From Prionace glauca (lineage: Eukaryota; Chordata; Chondrichthyes; Carcharhiniformes; Carcharhinidae), in the NCBI GenBank assembly GCA_037974335.1, contig CM075760.1, positions 11,254,600 through 11,318,599 of the forward strand: a stretch of DNA of 64,000 bases, given 5' to 3'. Positions 8,110-18,464 of this stretch are shown one piece after another. Below the pieces are notes generated by a model. That model worked only from the letters and a program-made list of their open reading frames with translations. It was not told where the DNA came from and did not search any database. How positions within the stretch are numbered: the stretch's first letter is position 1; every line of letters starts with the position of its first letter. The translations under genes were made by a program, and so were the position numbers.

Positions 8110-8868
8110 TGACTTGTGAACTTGCTGGTGTTTCTGCAGTCGGGATGAGTGAGTGAATCCCTTCCCACACACGGTGCAGGTGAACGGTCTCTCCCCAGTG
8201 TGAATTCGCTGGTGTGTCCGCAGGGCAGATGATGATCTGAATCTCTTTGTGCAGTGAGAGCAGCTAAACGGTCTCTCCTCAGTGTGAATGCGCTGGTGGG
8301 ACATCATTAGCTGAGAGCTTTTGAAATCCCTCCCACAGACGGAGCATTTAAAGGGTCTCTCCTGGGTGTGAATGACATTGTGCCTCAGCAAGTAGGGCAA
8401 CTGACTGAAATCTTTCCCACACACAGAGCAAGTGAACGGCCTCTCCCCAGTGTGAACTAACTGGTGTCTCCGCAGACCTGATGCCACACTGAATCCTTTC
8501 CCACACACAGAGCAAGTGAACGGCCTCTCCCCAGTGTGAACTCGCTGATGGCTCTGCAAATCAATTAACTGAGTGAATCCCTTCCCACACACAGAGCAGA
8601 TGAAAGGTCTCTCCCCAGTGTGAAATCGGTGGTGTCTCTGCAGACTGGATAACCGAGTGAATCCTTTCCCACACTCAGAGCAAGTAAATGGCCTCTCCCC
8701 AGTGTGAACTCGCTGGTGTCTCTGTAAGTCAATTATCTGAGTATATCCCTTCCCACACACAGAGCAGGTGAACGGTCTCTCCCCAGAGTGACTGCGCCGA
8801 TGAATTTCCAGCTGAGATGGAAAACTGAATCCTCTCCCACAATCCCCACATCTCCATGGTTTCTCCAT
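8107..8868 (-). CDS. ZNF-B, 9-finger C2H2 zinc-finger protein
   Basis: A 253-aa protein starting MEKPWRCGDCGRGF at the ATG ending at 8868, with the family's in-frame TGA 39 nt upstream (8905-8907). Nine C2H2 fingers at 28-residue spacing. Fingers 6-8 carry the alternative module seen in C, F and H: linkers HTQERPFKC and HTEERPFSC and the finger CSHCTKRF. The sequence ends VHKS-stop rather than the usual VHK-stop; the TAG (8107-8109) comes from the tail of an adjoining LINE, which also replaced the 3' UTR. Expression is probably driven leftward from the shared promoter at 10222-11186, with acceptor AG at 9229-9230 on the minus strand. A DNA-binding regulator is inferred from the fingers; no effector domain is visible. 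Confidence 0.88.
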   Translation of the reverse strand: MEKPWRCGDCGRGFSFPSQLEIHRRSHSGERPFTCSVCGKGYTQIIDLQRHQRVHTGERPFTCSECGKGFTRLSSLQRHHRFHTGERPFICSVCGKGFTQLIDLQSHQRVHTGERPFTCSVCGKGFSVASGLRRHQLVHTGERPFTCSVCGKDFSQLPYLLRHNVIHTQERPFKCSVCGRDFKSSQLMMSHQRIHTEERPFSCSHCTKRFRSSSALRTHQRIHTGERPFTCTVCGKGFTHSSRLQKHQQVHKS

Positions 8869-9228
8869 GGTGCAGGTGTCCTTGTAACTTTCCAGATTAA
8901 ACAGTCAGTTAAATCTCACACAGAACACGGGTACAGCAGTCTCTCCCCGCTGTGAATGCTGCGATGTATTTTCAGGCTGTGTAACTGGTTAAAACTCTTT
9001 CCATACTCAGTGCACTGGAACCCTCTCACTCAGCTCTGTGTGTCTCGCTGCTTTTCCAGGCACACTGATGCTTAAATTCTCCTGAAGTAGACAGAACAGA
9101 GAAACATTTCTTCTTCTAGATTCAAAGGTCAATGATGTTGAGGTCCTGATAAATTGAGTGACTCTGTCAGATGCTGATGTGATGTTTCATTTGAGATTTC
9201 TGTCTGTAAATCCTCATCTTTTGATATC
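8869..9228 (-). other. ZNF-B exon 2 leader with the best-preserved fossil finger
   Basis: Read on the minus strand, the leader at about 8920-9025 gives a nearly whole finger: C-T-E-Y, GKSFNQLHSLKIH, R-S-I-H, SGERL, with only the second cysteine lost (Tyr). It then starts another finger (CSV) that ends at TGA. Acceptor motif GACAG/GATATC lies at 9229-9231; a duplicated GATATCCTG nearby (to about 9264) could serve as an alternative site. Confidence 0.7.
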
Positions 9229-9544
9229 CTGTCAAAGATATCCTGATATCCAAAGATATCCTGTCGGTACAGAATAGAAATACAGAACAGATAATTCTAG
9301 TTTCTATGTAACATTCTTTCCTCTCTCATTCCCCAAAAGCTGTAAATCTCCATCCCACACTCTCCCTCCATTCTCACTCTGCTGTATCTAATATTCACCC
9401 TCCCAATTCTCCTGAATGAGGCTGATTGACAGATCCATGCTCACTGCTTCCTGTCCTGGACGCAAGGAGCTGAAAATCTCCATGCAGGTTACTAATCAGA
9501 TGTCTATAATACGGGATAAAAGTGTAATATAACAGGACATTATT

Positions 9545-9770
9545 TGAATAATAGTAGAGCATGGATTTGAGGAATATTTATACTTAGGTAGCGATAGCAT
9601 CTGATCTGGAACTCGCTGCCTATGAAGATGGTGGAACTGAAAATGTTCAATCATTTCAAAATGAAATTGGGTGGGCATTTGAGGGAAACAAAACTTGCAG
9701 GGGAATGTTGATAAAGGAATAGAATAGGACTGATTGGTTCATTCTACAGAGAATCAATCTGCAGTCTATA
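9545..9770 (+). mobile_element. Degraded CR1-like remnant in the ZNF-B intron
   Basis: 'GATCTGGAACTCGCTGCCTA' and 'GGTGGAACTGAAAATGTTCA' resemble the WNSLP region of CR1 3' ends. Weak and short. It lies between the ZNF-B acceptor and its promoter. Confidence 0.45.
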
Positions 9771-9776
9771 AGATGA

Positions 9777-9900
9777 TGTGGAGATGTCTACATTGGACTG
9801 GGGTGGGCACAGTAAGAATTCTCACATCAGGTGAACATCTCTGCTACCAAATAAACCTATTGGACTTTAACCTGGTATTGTGAGACTTCTTACTGTCTGT
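9777..9900. repeat. Foldback-element fragment
   Basis: Starts 'GATGTGGAGATGTCTACATT' and ends 'TATTGTGAGACTTCTTACTG', matching the ends of the element at 38850-39144 but with a much shorter, diverged middle. Confidence 0.6.
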
Positions 9901-9904
9901 CAGA

Positions 9905-10100
9905 TATACAGGTTAGGTTGATTGCCCACGCTCAATTGCCACATAATGTCTCAGGATGTGTGGATTGGGGGGATGAGTGGGGTAATTCTGTCATAAATCC
10001 GGGAGAGGGCCTGGGAAGAATGTTCTGTTGGAGAGACAGCGCAGACTTGATAGGCGAAAAGGCCTCCTTCTGCACTGTAGGGATTCTGTGATTCAAGTTA
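9905..10100 (+). mobile_element. tRNA-SINE 3'-half fragment
   Basis: From 'GGTTAGGTTGATTGCCCACG' to 'GGCCTCCTTCTGCACTGTAG' it follows the 3' half of the SINE at 15401-15730. The tRNA-like head is missing. Confidence 0.7.
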
Positions 10101-10221
10101 CCCAATAGACTCCTTCTGTGCTGCAAAGTCTTTATGACTGGATGTTTATAATGTAGCTACAGTAATATATTACAAAGCTAGAAATAATAAGAAATGGAAA
10201 GGGGGAGAAAAGAAAGTGTTT

Positions 10222-11186
10222 TACTCACAGATGTTGGCCTCTTCTAGGTGAAATAAATCTACATTCCCTGACCGTAAATGTCGACCTCTTTTAAGGTCAA
10301 ACCAAATAAACAAACTCAAACTAAATTAGGACAAAAAGGGGCAGCTCCCCAAAAGAGAGGGGAACAGGCCGAACAAAATCAAAGTACAAAGGAAACTTAA
10401 AAACATCAAATTATAATGTGATTATTAGGGTCAATAATGCACCCCAGCCCCTGCGGTGCCCAAAGAGCACGGAAGGCATCAACTGTGCCTGTGGACACCG
10501 CATGCTCCCTCTCCAGGGACACCTAGCCGCGAACATAGCCGCGGTAGAGGGGCAGACAGTCAGGATGGACGGCCCCCTCCATCGCCCACCGGAAATGTTG
10601 GAGACAGGAGCAAGTTTTAGGTTTTCTGATACTCAATCTTCATTCACACAAAGCCCACCCTCCCATTGGCTGGAGGACCAACGTTCTTCCGGTCCTCCAG
10701 CTCCTTCCATTGGTCAATATCTCAGCATGAAGGTCAGAGAGGGAGGGCACAGTCCCGCACATGCGCAGCTTCCTCTTCTCCTTGGACATGCACAGTCCCT
10801 GGTCGCGGGGCAGGGCGGGGGGGGGGGGGGGGAAGACCACCGAGCGGCTTCTCTCTCTGGCAGGAGCCGCCAGCCGTTTGTCTGGAAACCTTGGCTCGAA
10901 GAGGGGGAGGGGGGAGGGGAACAATGGGTGGGGGCGGGGCTCCCGGGTCCGCACCGGGCCTGCGCACTGGAACCCTGAGACATCACTGCGGAGCTGAGTA
11001 ATTTCTATTGGCTGATTCAGGCTCCATTGTGACGTCACAATGCAGAAGTTGTCCAATGAGCTTCAGGCTGAAACTTCCTCCTCTGTGCAACATCTGGGAG
11101 GAAATCAATGTCTCCCCCTTTCCATTTCTTTCCTCATTCTGGGGAAAATTGGGGACTTGCAGCAACTGGAGGATAAGGAAGTGAGT
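10222..11186. promoter_or_regulatory. Bidirectional promoter of the ZNF-B / ZNF-C head-to-head pair
   Basis: The CpG-rich core (about 10610-11060) has two ATTGG boxes near 10665 and 10710, an NRF1-like GCACATGCGCAG at 10757-10768, a run of 16 G at 10817-10832, ATTGG at about 11007 and a perfect CRE TGACGTCA at 11030-11037. A donor GTGAGT faces left (minus strand, GT at 10227-10228) towards ZNF-B, and a donor GTGAGT at 11181 faces right towards ZNF-C (acceptor AG 11511-11512). An inserted element (10238-10601) lies within the B-side first exon. Bidirectionality is inferred from the two donors and gene orientations. Confidence 0.72.
10238..10601. mobile_element. Unclassified insertion with 7-bp TSD in ZNF-B exon 1
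   Basis: The sequence is unlike the other cluster promoters and is bounded by ATGTTGG at 10231-10237 and 10595-10601. The left part is A-rich, the right part GC-rich ('CCCCTGCGGTGCCCAAAGAG'). Removing it restores the arrangement seen in the other promoters (donor, ATGTTGGAGAC). It probably came from a 5'-truncated retroelement on the minus strand, but I do not recognise the family. Confidence 0.7.
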
Positions 11187-11842
11187 GCAGTCGGTTTCTT
11201 CCACACATTATTTGTCCACTAATGTAGATATATATCTGTCTGGCAGCTGCATGCAAACTTTCAGCTCTCTGTGTCCACGACAGGAAGCAGTGAGCATGGG
11301 TCTGTCAATCAACCTCAAACAGCACCTTCAGGAGAATTGGGAGGGTGAATATTAGATACAGCAGAGTGAGAATGAAGGGAGCGTGTGTGGAATGGGGATT
11401 CACAGCTTTAGGGGAATGAGAGAGGACAGAATGTTCCATAGAAACTAGAATTGTCTGTTCCGAATTTCTATCCTGTACTGACATTGATGATATTTGTATA
11501 TTCCTTTTGCAGAATATCAGAAAGTGAAGATTTAAAGAAGAATATCAAACCAAACTTGACTTCAAGATCTAACACAGTTACTCAATTAATTGGGACCTGA
11601 ATATTTGAATCTCGAATGGAAATGTGTTTCTCTGCTTTGTCTGCTTCAGGAGATTTTAAATATCAGTGTGACTGGAAAAGCACCGAGACACACACATACT
11701 GAAACATGCATACACCTGACTGACTGTGGAAAGAACTTTAGCAGTTAGACAGGCTGAAAATACATTGCTGCAGAGAGATCACATCCATGTAATGTGACTG
11801 AACTGATTGTCATACCTGGACAGTCACAACTACACCCGCATT

Positions 11843-12769
11843 ATGGAAAAACTGTGGAAATGTGAGGACTGTGGGAAAGGATTCAGGTACCCATCTGCAC
11901 TGGAAACTCATCGACGCAGTCACACTGGAGAGAGACCATTCACCTGCTGTGTATGTGGGAAGAGATTTACTCAGTTATCCCATTTACAAACACATCAGGG
12001 AGTTCACACTGGAGAGAGGCCATTCACCTGCTCTGTGTGTGGGAAAGGATTCAGTCAGTTATCCAACCTGCTGAAACACAAAGTCACTCACACTAATGAG
12101 AGACCCTTTAAATGCTCTGACTGTGGGAGTGGTTTCAAATGCTCTGGAGATCTGGTGTCCCACCAGCGCATTCACACTGAGGAGAGACCATTCAGCTGCT
12201 CTCACTGCACAAAGTCATTTAGAACATCATACAACCTGCGAATACACCAGCAAATTCATACTGGGGAGAAGCCATTCACCTGCTCTGTGTGTGAGAAAGG
12301 ATTCTCTCGGTTAAACAATCTGCTGACCCACCAGCGCATTCACACCGGGGAGAGGCCATTCACCTGCTCTGACTGTGGGAAAGAATTCACTCGATTGAAC
12401 AATCTGTTGACGCACCTACGGGTTCACACCAGAGAGAAACCATACACCTGCTCTATGTGTGGGAAGGGATTCACTCAGTTGCCCAACCTATTGAGCCACA
12501 AGGTCACTCATACCCAGGAAAGACCCTTTAAATGCTCTGACTGTGGGAGTGGCTTCAAAAGCTCTCGGGAACTGATGGTCCACCAACCCATTCACACTGA
12601 CGAGAGACCGTTTCCCTGCTCTCTCTGCTCAAAGAGGTTTAGGAGATCATCCACACAGCAAAGACACCAGCGAGTTCACACCGGGGAGAGACCGTTCACC
12701 TGCTCTGTGTGTGCAAAGAGATTCAATCGGTCATCCAACCTGCAGAGACACCAGCGAGTTCACAAGTGA
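11843..12769 (+). CDS. ZNF-C, 11-finger C2H2 zinc-finger protein
   Basis: A 308-aa protein starting [14 protein letters not shown] at the ATG at 11843, with the in-frame TGA 39 nt upstream (11804-11806). Eleven C2H2 fingers follow. Fingers 3-5 and 8-10 are two rounds of a three-finger module: a GKGF finger with K-V-T-H, a CSDCGSGFK finger reached by T-x-ERPFKC, then a CS-x-C-x-K finger reached by HT-x-ERPF. This suggests internal duplication. It ends VHK-TGA. Exon 1 comes from the shared promoter to its left; the exon 2 acceptor is CTTTTGCAG (AG 11511-11512). The fossil finger is present in the leader, but shorter. DNA binding is inferred from the fingers; there is no effector domain. Confidence 0.9.
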   Translation: MEKLWKCEDCGKGFRYPSALETHRRSHTGERPFTCCVCGKRFTQLSHLQTHQGVHTGERPFTCSVCGKGFSQLSNLLKHKVTHTNERPFKCSDCGSGFKCSGDLVSHQRIHTEERPFSCSHCTKSFRTSYNLRIHQQIHTGEKPFTCSVCEKGFSRLNNLLTHQRIHTGERPFTCSDCGKEFTRLNNLLTHLRVHTREKPYTCSMCGKGFTQLPNLLSHKVTHTQERPFKCSDCGSGFKSSRELMVHQPIHTDERPFPCSLCSKRFRRSSTQQRHQRVHTGERPFTCSVCAKRFNRSSNLQRHQRVHK

Positions 12770-12992
12770 TTCCAGGTGTTGGATTCTGCTGTTGGTGAAG
12801 TGAGAGGGTCAGAGTGTTTCTTTCTGCTGGTCTGGCCAGTCTCACAACTTTGCTTCCAGTGGGCTGATGCTCTTTGAGTCCGGGAGAGTACATTTCTACT
12901 GAAATGACCCACAAAAGCTGATGAAGGACATTTATTTTATCCTGGATGATAAATAGTACTTTTCCAACCACTACAGGTAGATCTGAAATAAA
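12770..12992 (+). promoter_or_regulatory. ZNF-C 3' UTR with poly(A) signal
   Basis: The conserved family block (GGATTCTGCTGTTGGTGAAG, then GGGCTGATGCTCTTTGAGTC) leads to AATAAA at 12987-12992. The homologous signal follows ZNF-H (59828-59833) and, on the minus strand, ZNF-F (34015-34020), which supports it as the real transcript end. Confidence 0.65.
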
Positions 12993-13090
12993 CACAGAAT
13001 GAACTGGAAAAAAGCAACAGTTTTGGCAGCATCTGCGGAGAGATAAACAGAATTAGTGTTTAACTCTACTTCAGAACTAAAGCAAGGGAG
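12993..13090 (+). repeat. SINE-like interspersed repeat fragment
   Basis: 'GGCAGCATCTGCGGAGAGAT' after a 'GAACTGGAAAAAAGCAACAG' stretch belongs to a repeat seen also at 20110-20235, 21440-21645, 40180-40290, 46380-46560 (reverse), 59840-59910 and 62870-63050. The family is common here, but I cannot name it. Confidence 0.55.
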
Positions 13091-14044
13091 AAATGTGATG
13101 GATTTGATGCTGCTGAGAAAGGGGAGATGGTCATATAGATGGACAAGGAATGACTACAACAATGATTTTTGACTTCCATGATGACAGTATTAGTTTTTGA
13201 AAGCAATGGTGACTGTGAATTAAGCATGCTGGGATTTTCGGTCAATTTATAATTAAAAACAGATGAAGGCTGCAGAGTTACTGTGAGTGATGACCTGGTC
13301 TGGGAACTGTGAGCTGAAGCTTCCTGTGTTGCCCAAATATGGGAATTTGTTTACTTTGAGGTAGTCATGATGGTCCTGAGTTTTATGGAGGTGATGTGAG
13401 CTACATGCCATCTGAACCAAACAGAATGGAATCATTTACAAGTAATTTCATTGGCTGCGTATGTCATCAGTTTCCAGTTACAGCATTGGCTGGGTGCCAG
13501 AGTATTGTCTGGTAAGTTGAAACATTTTGTAGATAAAAGATATGTGCAGTACTTTGTCTGCAGTGATAACTCTAGAGATCAACCATGACAAAAAGAACAC
13601 TGGCCCTAAAGAACACCATCAGATACCAAAAGGACAGATTTTACATCGAGAACAGACTTCATTCTAACTGGGTTGTGTCTATTTTCAGTTAAATAATTAG
13701 AGTTAATGTTCAATGAGAGTGAAAGTGATGAGAGTGAAAGTGTTGCAACCGTTTTAAGTTTGAATTGGTATTGAAAGTGTTCAATAAAGGAAGATTGTTA
13801 AGAGAATTAAGAGTTCTTGTTGTCACATTAAACTGGAATGCTTGAAAGAGTTTGAATTAGTCACCGAATAATCGTCAGGTAGAACACAAGGAAAAGTCAG
13901 GGATTGGTCAGAGTATGGGTGAGATCAAATAGCAAAAATGCCAACAGGGCAAAGGTAGTGGTTGTACAAAAGAAACAAATGATCTGGTTAAATGTTAATG
14001 ACAGAATAAAGGACAGCTCTGTTTGGAAGCCAAAAAAACATGAA
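13091..14044. other. No gene recognised
   Basis: AT-rich stretch without a convincing ORF, promoter or named repeat. The A-rich part near 13900-14080 may belong to the adjoining Penelope-like remnant. Confidence 0.4.
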
Positions 14045-14325
14045 AACAAAATGCAGACGAGAACTCAGCAAAAAAAAACAAGTCAAAATTGGAGAGAGTT
14101 CAGGATGTGAAGTTGTTGAACTCAGTGTTGAGTCCAGAAGGCTATAAATTGCCTCCAGGGAAGATGAGGGGCTGTTTGTCCAGCTTGTGTTGGGCTTCTC
14201 CGGAACATTGCAGCAGGCCGAGGACAGAAATGTGAACGTGAGAGCAAGGTGGTGAATTCTAATGGCAAGCGGAAGGTCAGGGTCATGCTTGTGGACTGAG
14301 CGGAGGGTGTTCCACAAAGAGGGCA
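14045..14325 (-). mobile_element. Penelope-like element fossil, endonuclease-region fragment
   Basis: The minus-strand translation includes LRSVHKHDPDLPLA followed by a hydrophobic stretch. This resembles the 'EHLRSVRKHDPDLPVA' block of the C-terminal GIY-YIG endonuclease region of Penelope-like retroelements. Only a short, broken piece is present and it looks old. Confidence 0.5.
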
Positions 14326-15380
14326 GGGAACAGGCTACAGATAAATTAAAGAGAAATCGTTTGTGTCCAGAACATTGTGAATATCCTTTTACTCTGGTTG
14401 TCTTTGATCCTCAAGTTATGTTCTGCTTTTTAAAAACATGTTCTGTTTCATTAATGAACTTTTATCAGTAAAGCTATTTGACTTTTCTGGTCTTTTCCTG
14501 ATGAGATTGATGCAGTTTAGGGAAAGTGGGTGAGAGGGGTTGGCAGGCTCTTTAACAGAAAGTGACTCCCTCTAATTGGCAAAGGAGCGAGAGGGGGAGA
14601 TGAGATTTTATTTTTGACACAGTGATGTTCGAAAATGGGGGTCAGGGAGTCAATTAACCCTTTCTCCCCTTTTCCCAAACTCTGAAATGATTCCCAGTGA
14701 TAACCCTTATTGGTGACAGTGGTTAGATTTTATTCAGTATCAATAAGAGTTGACACAGGCTAATGTCTGAGCAGTAGTTTCAAAGTGCAGCAGCATTACC
14801 ATTACACTCTGGGTAGAAGCAGCATCTCCATGGAAATGCTCCCTGCTCTGCCCCAGATGCCACGGCACCAGGCAATGCAAAATGTAAAACTCCGACAAAT
14901 CTCTGTGCTCAGGGAATCCCTTCCTGTACTTTTTTACATCACAAAGTCAATGGAGACTGATCTAAACCTATCACTACCCAGCTAATATTTGAACAGACCA
15001 ATTACAAAACCTGTCATTGAACCATCTGTACCCACACAATCCACATCAACCTCTTAAACAATTGTCTTCCCCACGCTCTGTCCCTGATACAGGGAGTCAG
15101 CATCCCCATGCCAAGCAGTGAAAACATGGTGGCCTTGACACCCAGATGTCATCTAGGATTCAAGGCACTTTTGTTTTCTCTGTCCTCGGGGACCTGTTTA
15201 TCTCCCTGGTTCCACACAGCAAGTTCTCAGCTCTGCCAGATTTCTGCTGAAGTTTTGTCCCTTTTACACCTTCCGGATCAATAAAACATTTGGTCAGTGA
15301 AGACCCAAACCACAATTTCCCATCCTGTCACCTGTTAACCATCCTTATCCAGACCGTAATCACAACAGGAATAAAAACAG
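14326..15380. other. No gene recognised
   Basis: Mixed sequence with no long ORF, no family promoter motif and no repeat I can name. Confidence 0.4.
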
Positions 15381-15730
15381 GGCGGCACGGTAGCACAGTT
15401 GGGGCGACACGGTAGCACAGTGGTTAGCACTGCTGCTTCACAGCTCCAGGGTCCTGGGTTCGATTCCGGCTCGGGTCACTGCCTGTGTGGAGTTTGCACA
15501 TTCTCCTCGTGTCTGCGTGGGTTTTCTCCGGGTGCTCCGGTTTCCTCCCACAGTCCAAAGATGTGCGGGTTAGGTTCATTGGCTATGCTAAAATTGCCCC
15601 TTAGTGTCCTGGGATGTGTAGGTTAGAGGGATTAGCAGGGATATGGGGATAGGGTCTGGGTGGGATTGTGTTCGGTGCAGACTCGATGGGCCGAAGGGCC
15701 TGTTTCTGCACTGTAGGGTTTTATGATATA
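15381..15730 (+). mobile_element. tRNA-derived SINE, nearly complete, head duplicated
   Basis: The tRNA-like head has an A box TAGCACAGTGG (15413-15423) and a perfect B box GGTTCGATTCC (15457-15467), so the pol III promoter looks intact. The body continues through 'TTTCCTCCCACAGTCCAAAG' to 'GGGCCGAAGGGCCTGTTTCT' and 'TGCACTGTAGGG'. The first ~20 bp (GGCGGCACGGTAGCACAGTT) occur twice in tandem. It resembles elasmobranch HE1-/V-type SINEs (family knowledge; exact family not verified). Confidence 0.85.
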
Positions 15731-16539
15731 AGTGTAACAATCACATTCAAAATCAAGGCACAGCCAGTCAGAGAATTTCATTTAATGTTCACTAATTAGC
15801 AAGAAAACCTGAAGTCCAGGATCCCCCAGGATTCTTACGGTTCACACCTTGAGGGGGAGGAGAACTCTCTCTGACCCCTCACTCAATTTCACTCTGTTAT
15901 TTTCCAGTTCTGTTCTGGCCCCGCTTGGGGTAACATCTACTCAATCTTCTCCTGAAGGAGCGCTGTGAGTTCTCGGTACATAAGGACAGATGTTTCAAGC
16001 AACAGATCAAGTATGGATGTAAAAGATTCTCCAGCTCTCTCTTTACCCCTATCCAATTTGTCGACAGCTCTTAACAGTATTATTTCTCCCAACCCCTTAA
16101 TTGTCCCAATCTATAATATTATCCATTTTACTTTAATTTTCCTCATTTTCTGAGCATGTGCTGTGCGTTTAATTGAATCCTGATTGTTTTGAACTCAGTT
16201 TCTCTCTGGAGTGTGTGTCAGTGCCTTGATGGTGTCACAATGTTGTCTCAATCCCCTGGCCACATTAACCATTTCATCTCCTGCTGTGTCTCAAGTAGCT
16301 GTGTGTGTTTGAGACCCGCTCTTCACTCCATCTCACCATGAATTTAGGCTTGCTATTTTTCACATGTAACAAATCAGACCTGCACACTCACTCCCGTATC
16401 CCAATGAACTGATCAAAGTGTGACTGTCTTTCTTATCTCCTCCTGTTATGGTGCTGATATTTCATGTAGTGGCCAAGCTTTCAAGTGTTGATTTCTTTAA
16501 AACAAAGTTGCTGGACAAGGATGTAAATATCTCCCAAAG
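15731..16539. other. No gene recognised
   Basis: No convincing ORF, promoter or named repeat. It may be an unrecognised part of the ZNF-D 3' flank. Confidence 0.4.
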
Positions 16540-17289
16540 AAAGCGATCAACTTACTCATCACATCGACACATTCCAAACTTTCACTAGAATGTAGATGGA
16601 CACCAGATTGATATATTCCATTCAACCACATCCAAGGGCAGTTATTTCAATTCCCTTATTGTCCTGTTGTGATGTATTTCTTCCAACTAATCACAGGAGA
16701 CCCAGGGACAGATTACAATAGTTTATTCATAATTCACACCTGGAGGGAACTACCCCAGAGAAAGCTCTGGAAGAGCACCCTCCTGTGACACAGCTCAAAG
16801 TCACAGCTCTGACACAGCTCTCTAATAATCAGTGATATCACCTAAATACAACTCTCAGCACCAAGTCACAGATACAGACAGCTTACACAGTTATTCAATG
16901 CCATGAGAAATGCAACAGTTGTGAGGAAGAATATTTTGATGCAGCGAATGGTAATAACCTGGAACTCACTGTCTAAGAGGGTGGAGGAAGTGGAGACAAT
17001 AAACAATTATAAGGGAAATTGGATGGGCATTTGGGGGTGTTTCAAACAGAAATGCTAACTAAATATCTGTGAACTTCCTAACATCTTGTTATTCTGTGTT
17101 TCTTGTGAAATTTGAAACCAGTTATTCACAAGACTTAAAGAGAATCAGCCCACTGGAGGCTGAAACCGGCCAGTCCAACAGAAAGAAACCCTCTGACCCT
17201 CCCCATTGATCAGCTGTGAGAATGAACAAAATACAGTTCTGGATGTAATTGAGAGCAGAAGCAATAACAACAGAATCTAACCGCTAGAA
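16540..17289 (-). other. ZNF-D 3' UTR and flank
   Basis: About 16540-16670 matches the flank of ZNF-E at 23420-23520 ('CACCAGATTGATATATTCCA'). About 16671-16918 is extra sequence not seen there. About 16919-17050 is the shared CR1 remnant, and 17140-17289 is the conserved 3' UTR block in reverse. It confirms that D and E belong to one lineage. Confidence 0.65.
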
Positions 17290-18132
17290 TCACTCATGAA
17301 CCTGTTGGTGTCTCAGCAGCTGGGATGAAACTCTGAATCCTTTCCCACACTGAGAACAGGTGAATGGCTTCTCCCCAGTGTGAACTCGTTGGTGTGTCTG
17401 CAAATTGGATGACTGATTGAATTCCCTCCCACACTGAGAGCAGGTGAATGGTTTCTCTCCAGTGTGAACTCGCTGGTGCCTCTGCAGGGTGGATGACAGA
17501 GTAAATCGCTTCCCACACTGAGAGCATATGAACGGTTTCCTCCCAGTGTGAACCTGCTGGTGTATCTGCAGATTGGATGACTGACTGAATCCCTTCCCAC
17601 ACTGAAAGCAGGTGAAAGGTTTCTCCCCAGTGTGAACTCGCTGGTGTCTCTGCAGGGTGGATGACTGAGTGAATCCCTTCCCACACTGACAGCAGATGAA
17701 GGGCCTCTCCCCAGTGTGAACTCTCTGGTGTGACCGCAAGCTGGATAAGTCAGTGAATCCCTCACCACACTGAGAGCAGGTGAATGGCCTCTCCCCAGTG
17801 TGAACTCGCTCATGTGTTTGCAGCTGGGATAACCGAGTGAATCCCTTCCCACATTGAGAGCAGACGAATGGTTTCTCCCCACTGTGAACCTGCTGGTGTC
17901 TCCACAGAGCGGATGCCTGAGTGAATCCCTCCCCACACTGAGAGCAGGAGAATGGCCTCTCCCCAGTGTGAACTCGCTGATGTTGCTGTAGGATGGATAA
18001 CCGAGTGAATCCCTCCCCACACTGAGAGCAGATGAATGGCCTCTCCCCAGTGTGACTGCGCCGATGAGCTTCCAGCTGAGATGGGGTTCGATATCTCTTC
18101 TCACACTCCACACATTTCCATGGTTTCTCCAT
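17290..18132 (-). CDS. ZNF-D, 10-finger C2H2 zinc-finger protein
   Basis: A 280-aa protein starting MEKPWKCVECEKRY at the ATG ending at 18132, with the in-frame TGA 39 nt upstream (18169-18171). Ten fingers at strict 28-residue spacing, nearly all CSQCG type with TGERPF or TGEKPF linkers; the last is [10 protein letters not shown], as in ZNF-E ([10 protein letters not shown]). It ends VHE-TGA. The exon 2 acceptor TTTTACAG/GATATT lies at about 18462-18464 on the minus strand, and the nearest family promoter is at 19190-19620. The leader carries the fossil finger. DNA binding is inferred; there is no effector domain and the target is unknown. Confidence 0.9.
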   Translation of the reverse strand: MEKPWKCVECEKRYRTPSQLEAHRRSHTGERPFICSQCGEGFTRLSILQQHQRVHTGERPFSCSQCGEGFTQASALWRHQQVHSGEKPFVCSQCGKGFTRLSQLQTHERVHTGERPFTCSQCGEGFTDLSSLRSHQRVHTGERPFICCQCGKGFTQSSTLQRHQRVHTGEKPFTCFQCGKGFSQSSNLQIHQQVHTGRKPFICSQCGKRFTLSSTLQRHQRVHTGEKPFTCSQCGREFNQSSNLQTHQRVHTGEKPFTCSQCGKGFRVSSQLLRHQQVHE

Positions 18133-18464
18133 GGTGCAGATGCCCTTGCCTCTCTCTTAGGTGCACAATCAGTAGAAGCCTTGTCCACAACATTAGTACA
18201 CACTCTCCCTGCTGTGAATGATGTGATATTTATTCAGGCTGTGTAACTGCTTAAAGCTCTTTAGTCAGTGCACTGGAACACTCTAATTTGAGTGTAGAAG
18301 CTTTTCCAGTCACACTGATGTTTGAAATCTTTTCAAATCAACAGATGGACAAACATGTCCCCTAGATTGAAAGGCCAATGATATCCAGCTCCCAAGGAAT
18401 ACGACTGTCAGATCCAGATGTGTTGTTTGAGATTTTAGCCTGTGATTCCTCTTTCAATATCCTG

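Noticed and set aside
15413-15467. A tRNA gene
   Set aside because: The A and B boxes belong to a SINE head; no tRNA cloverleaf with an anticodon arm fits.
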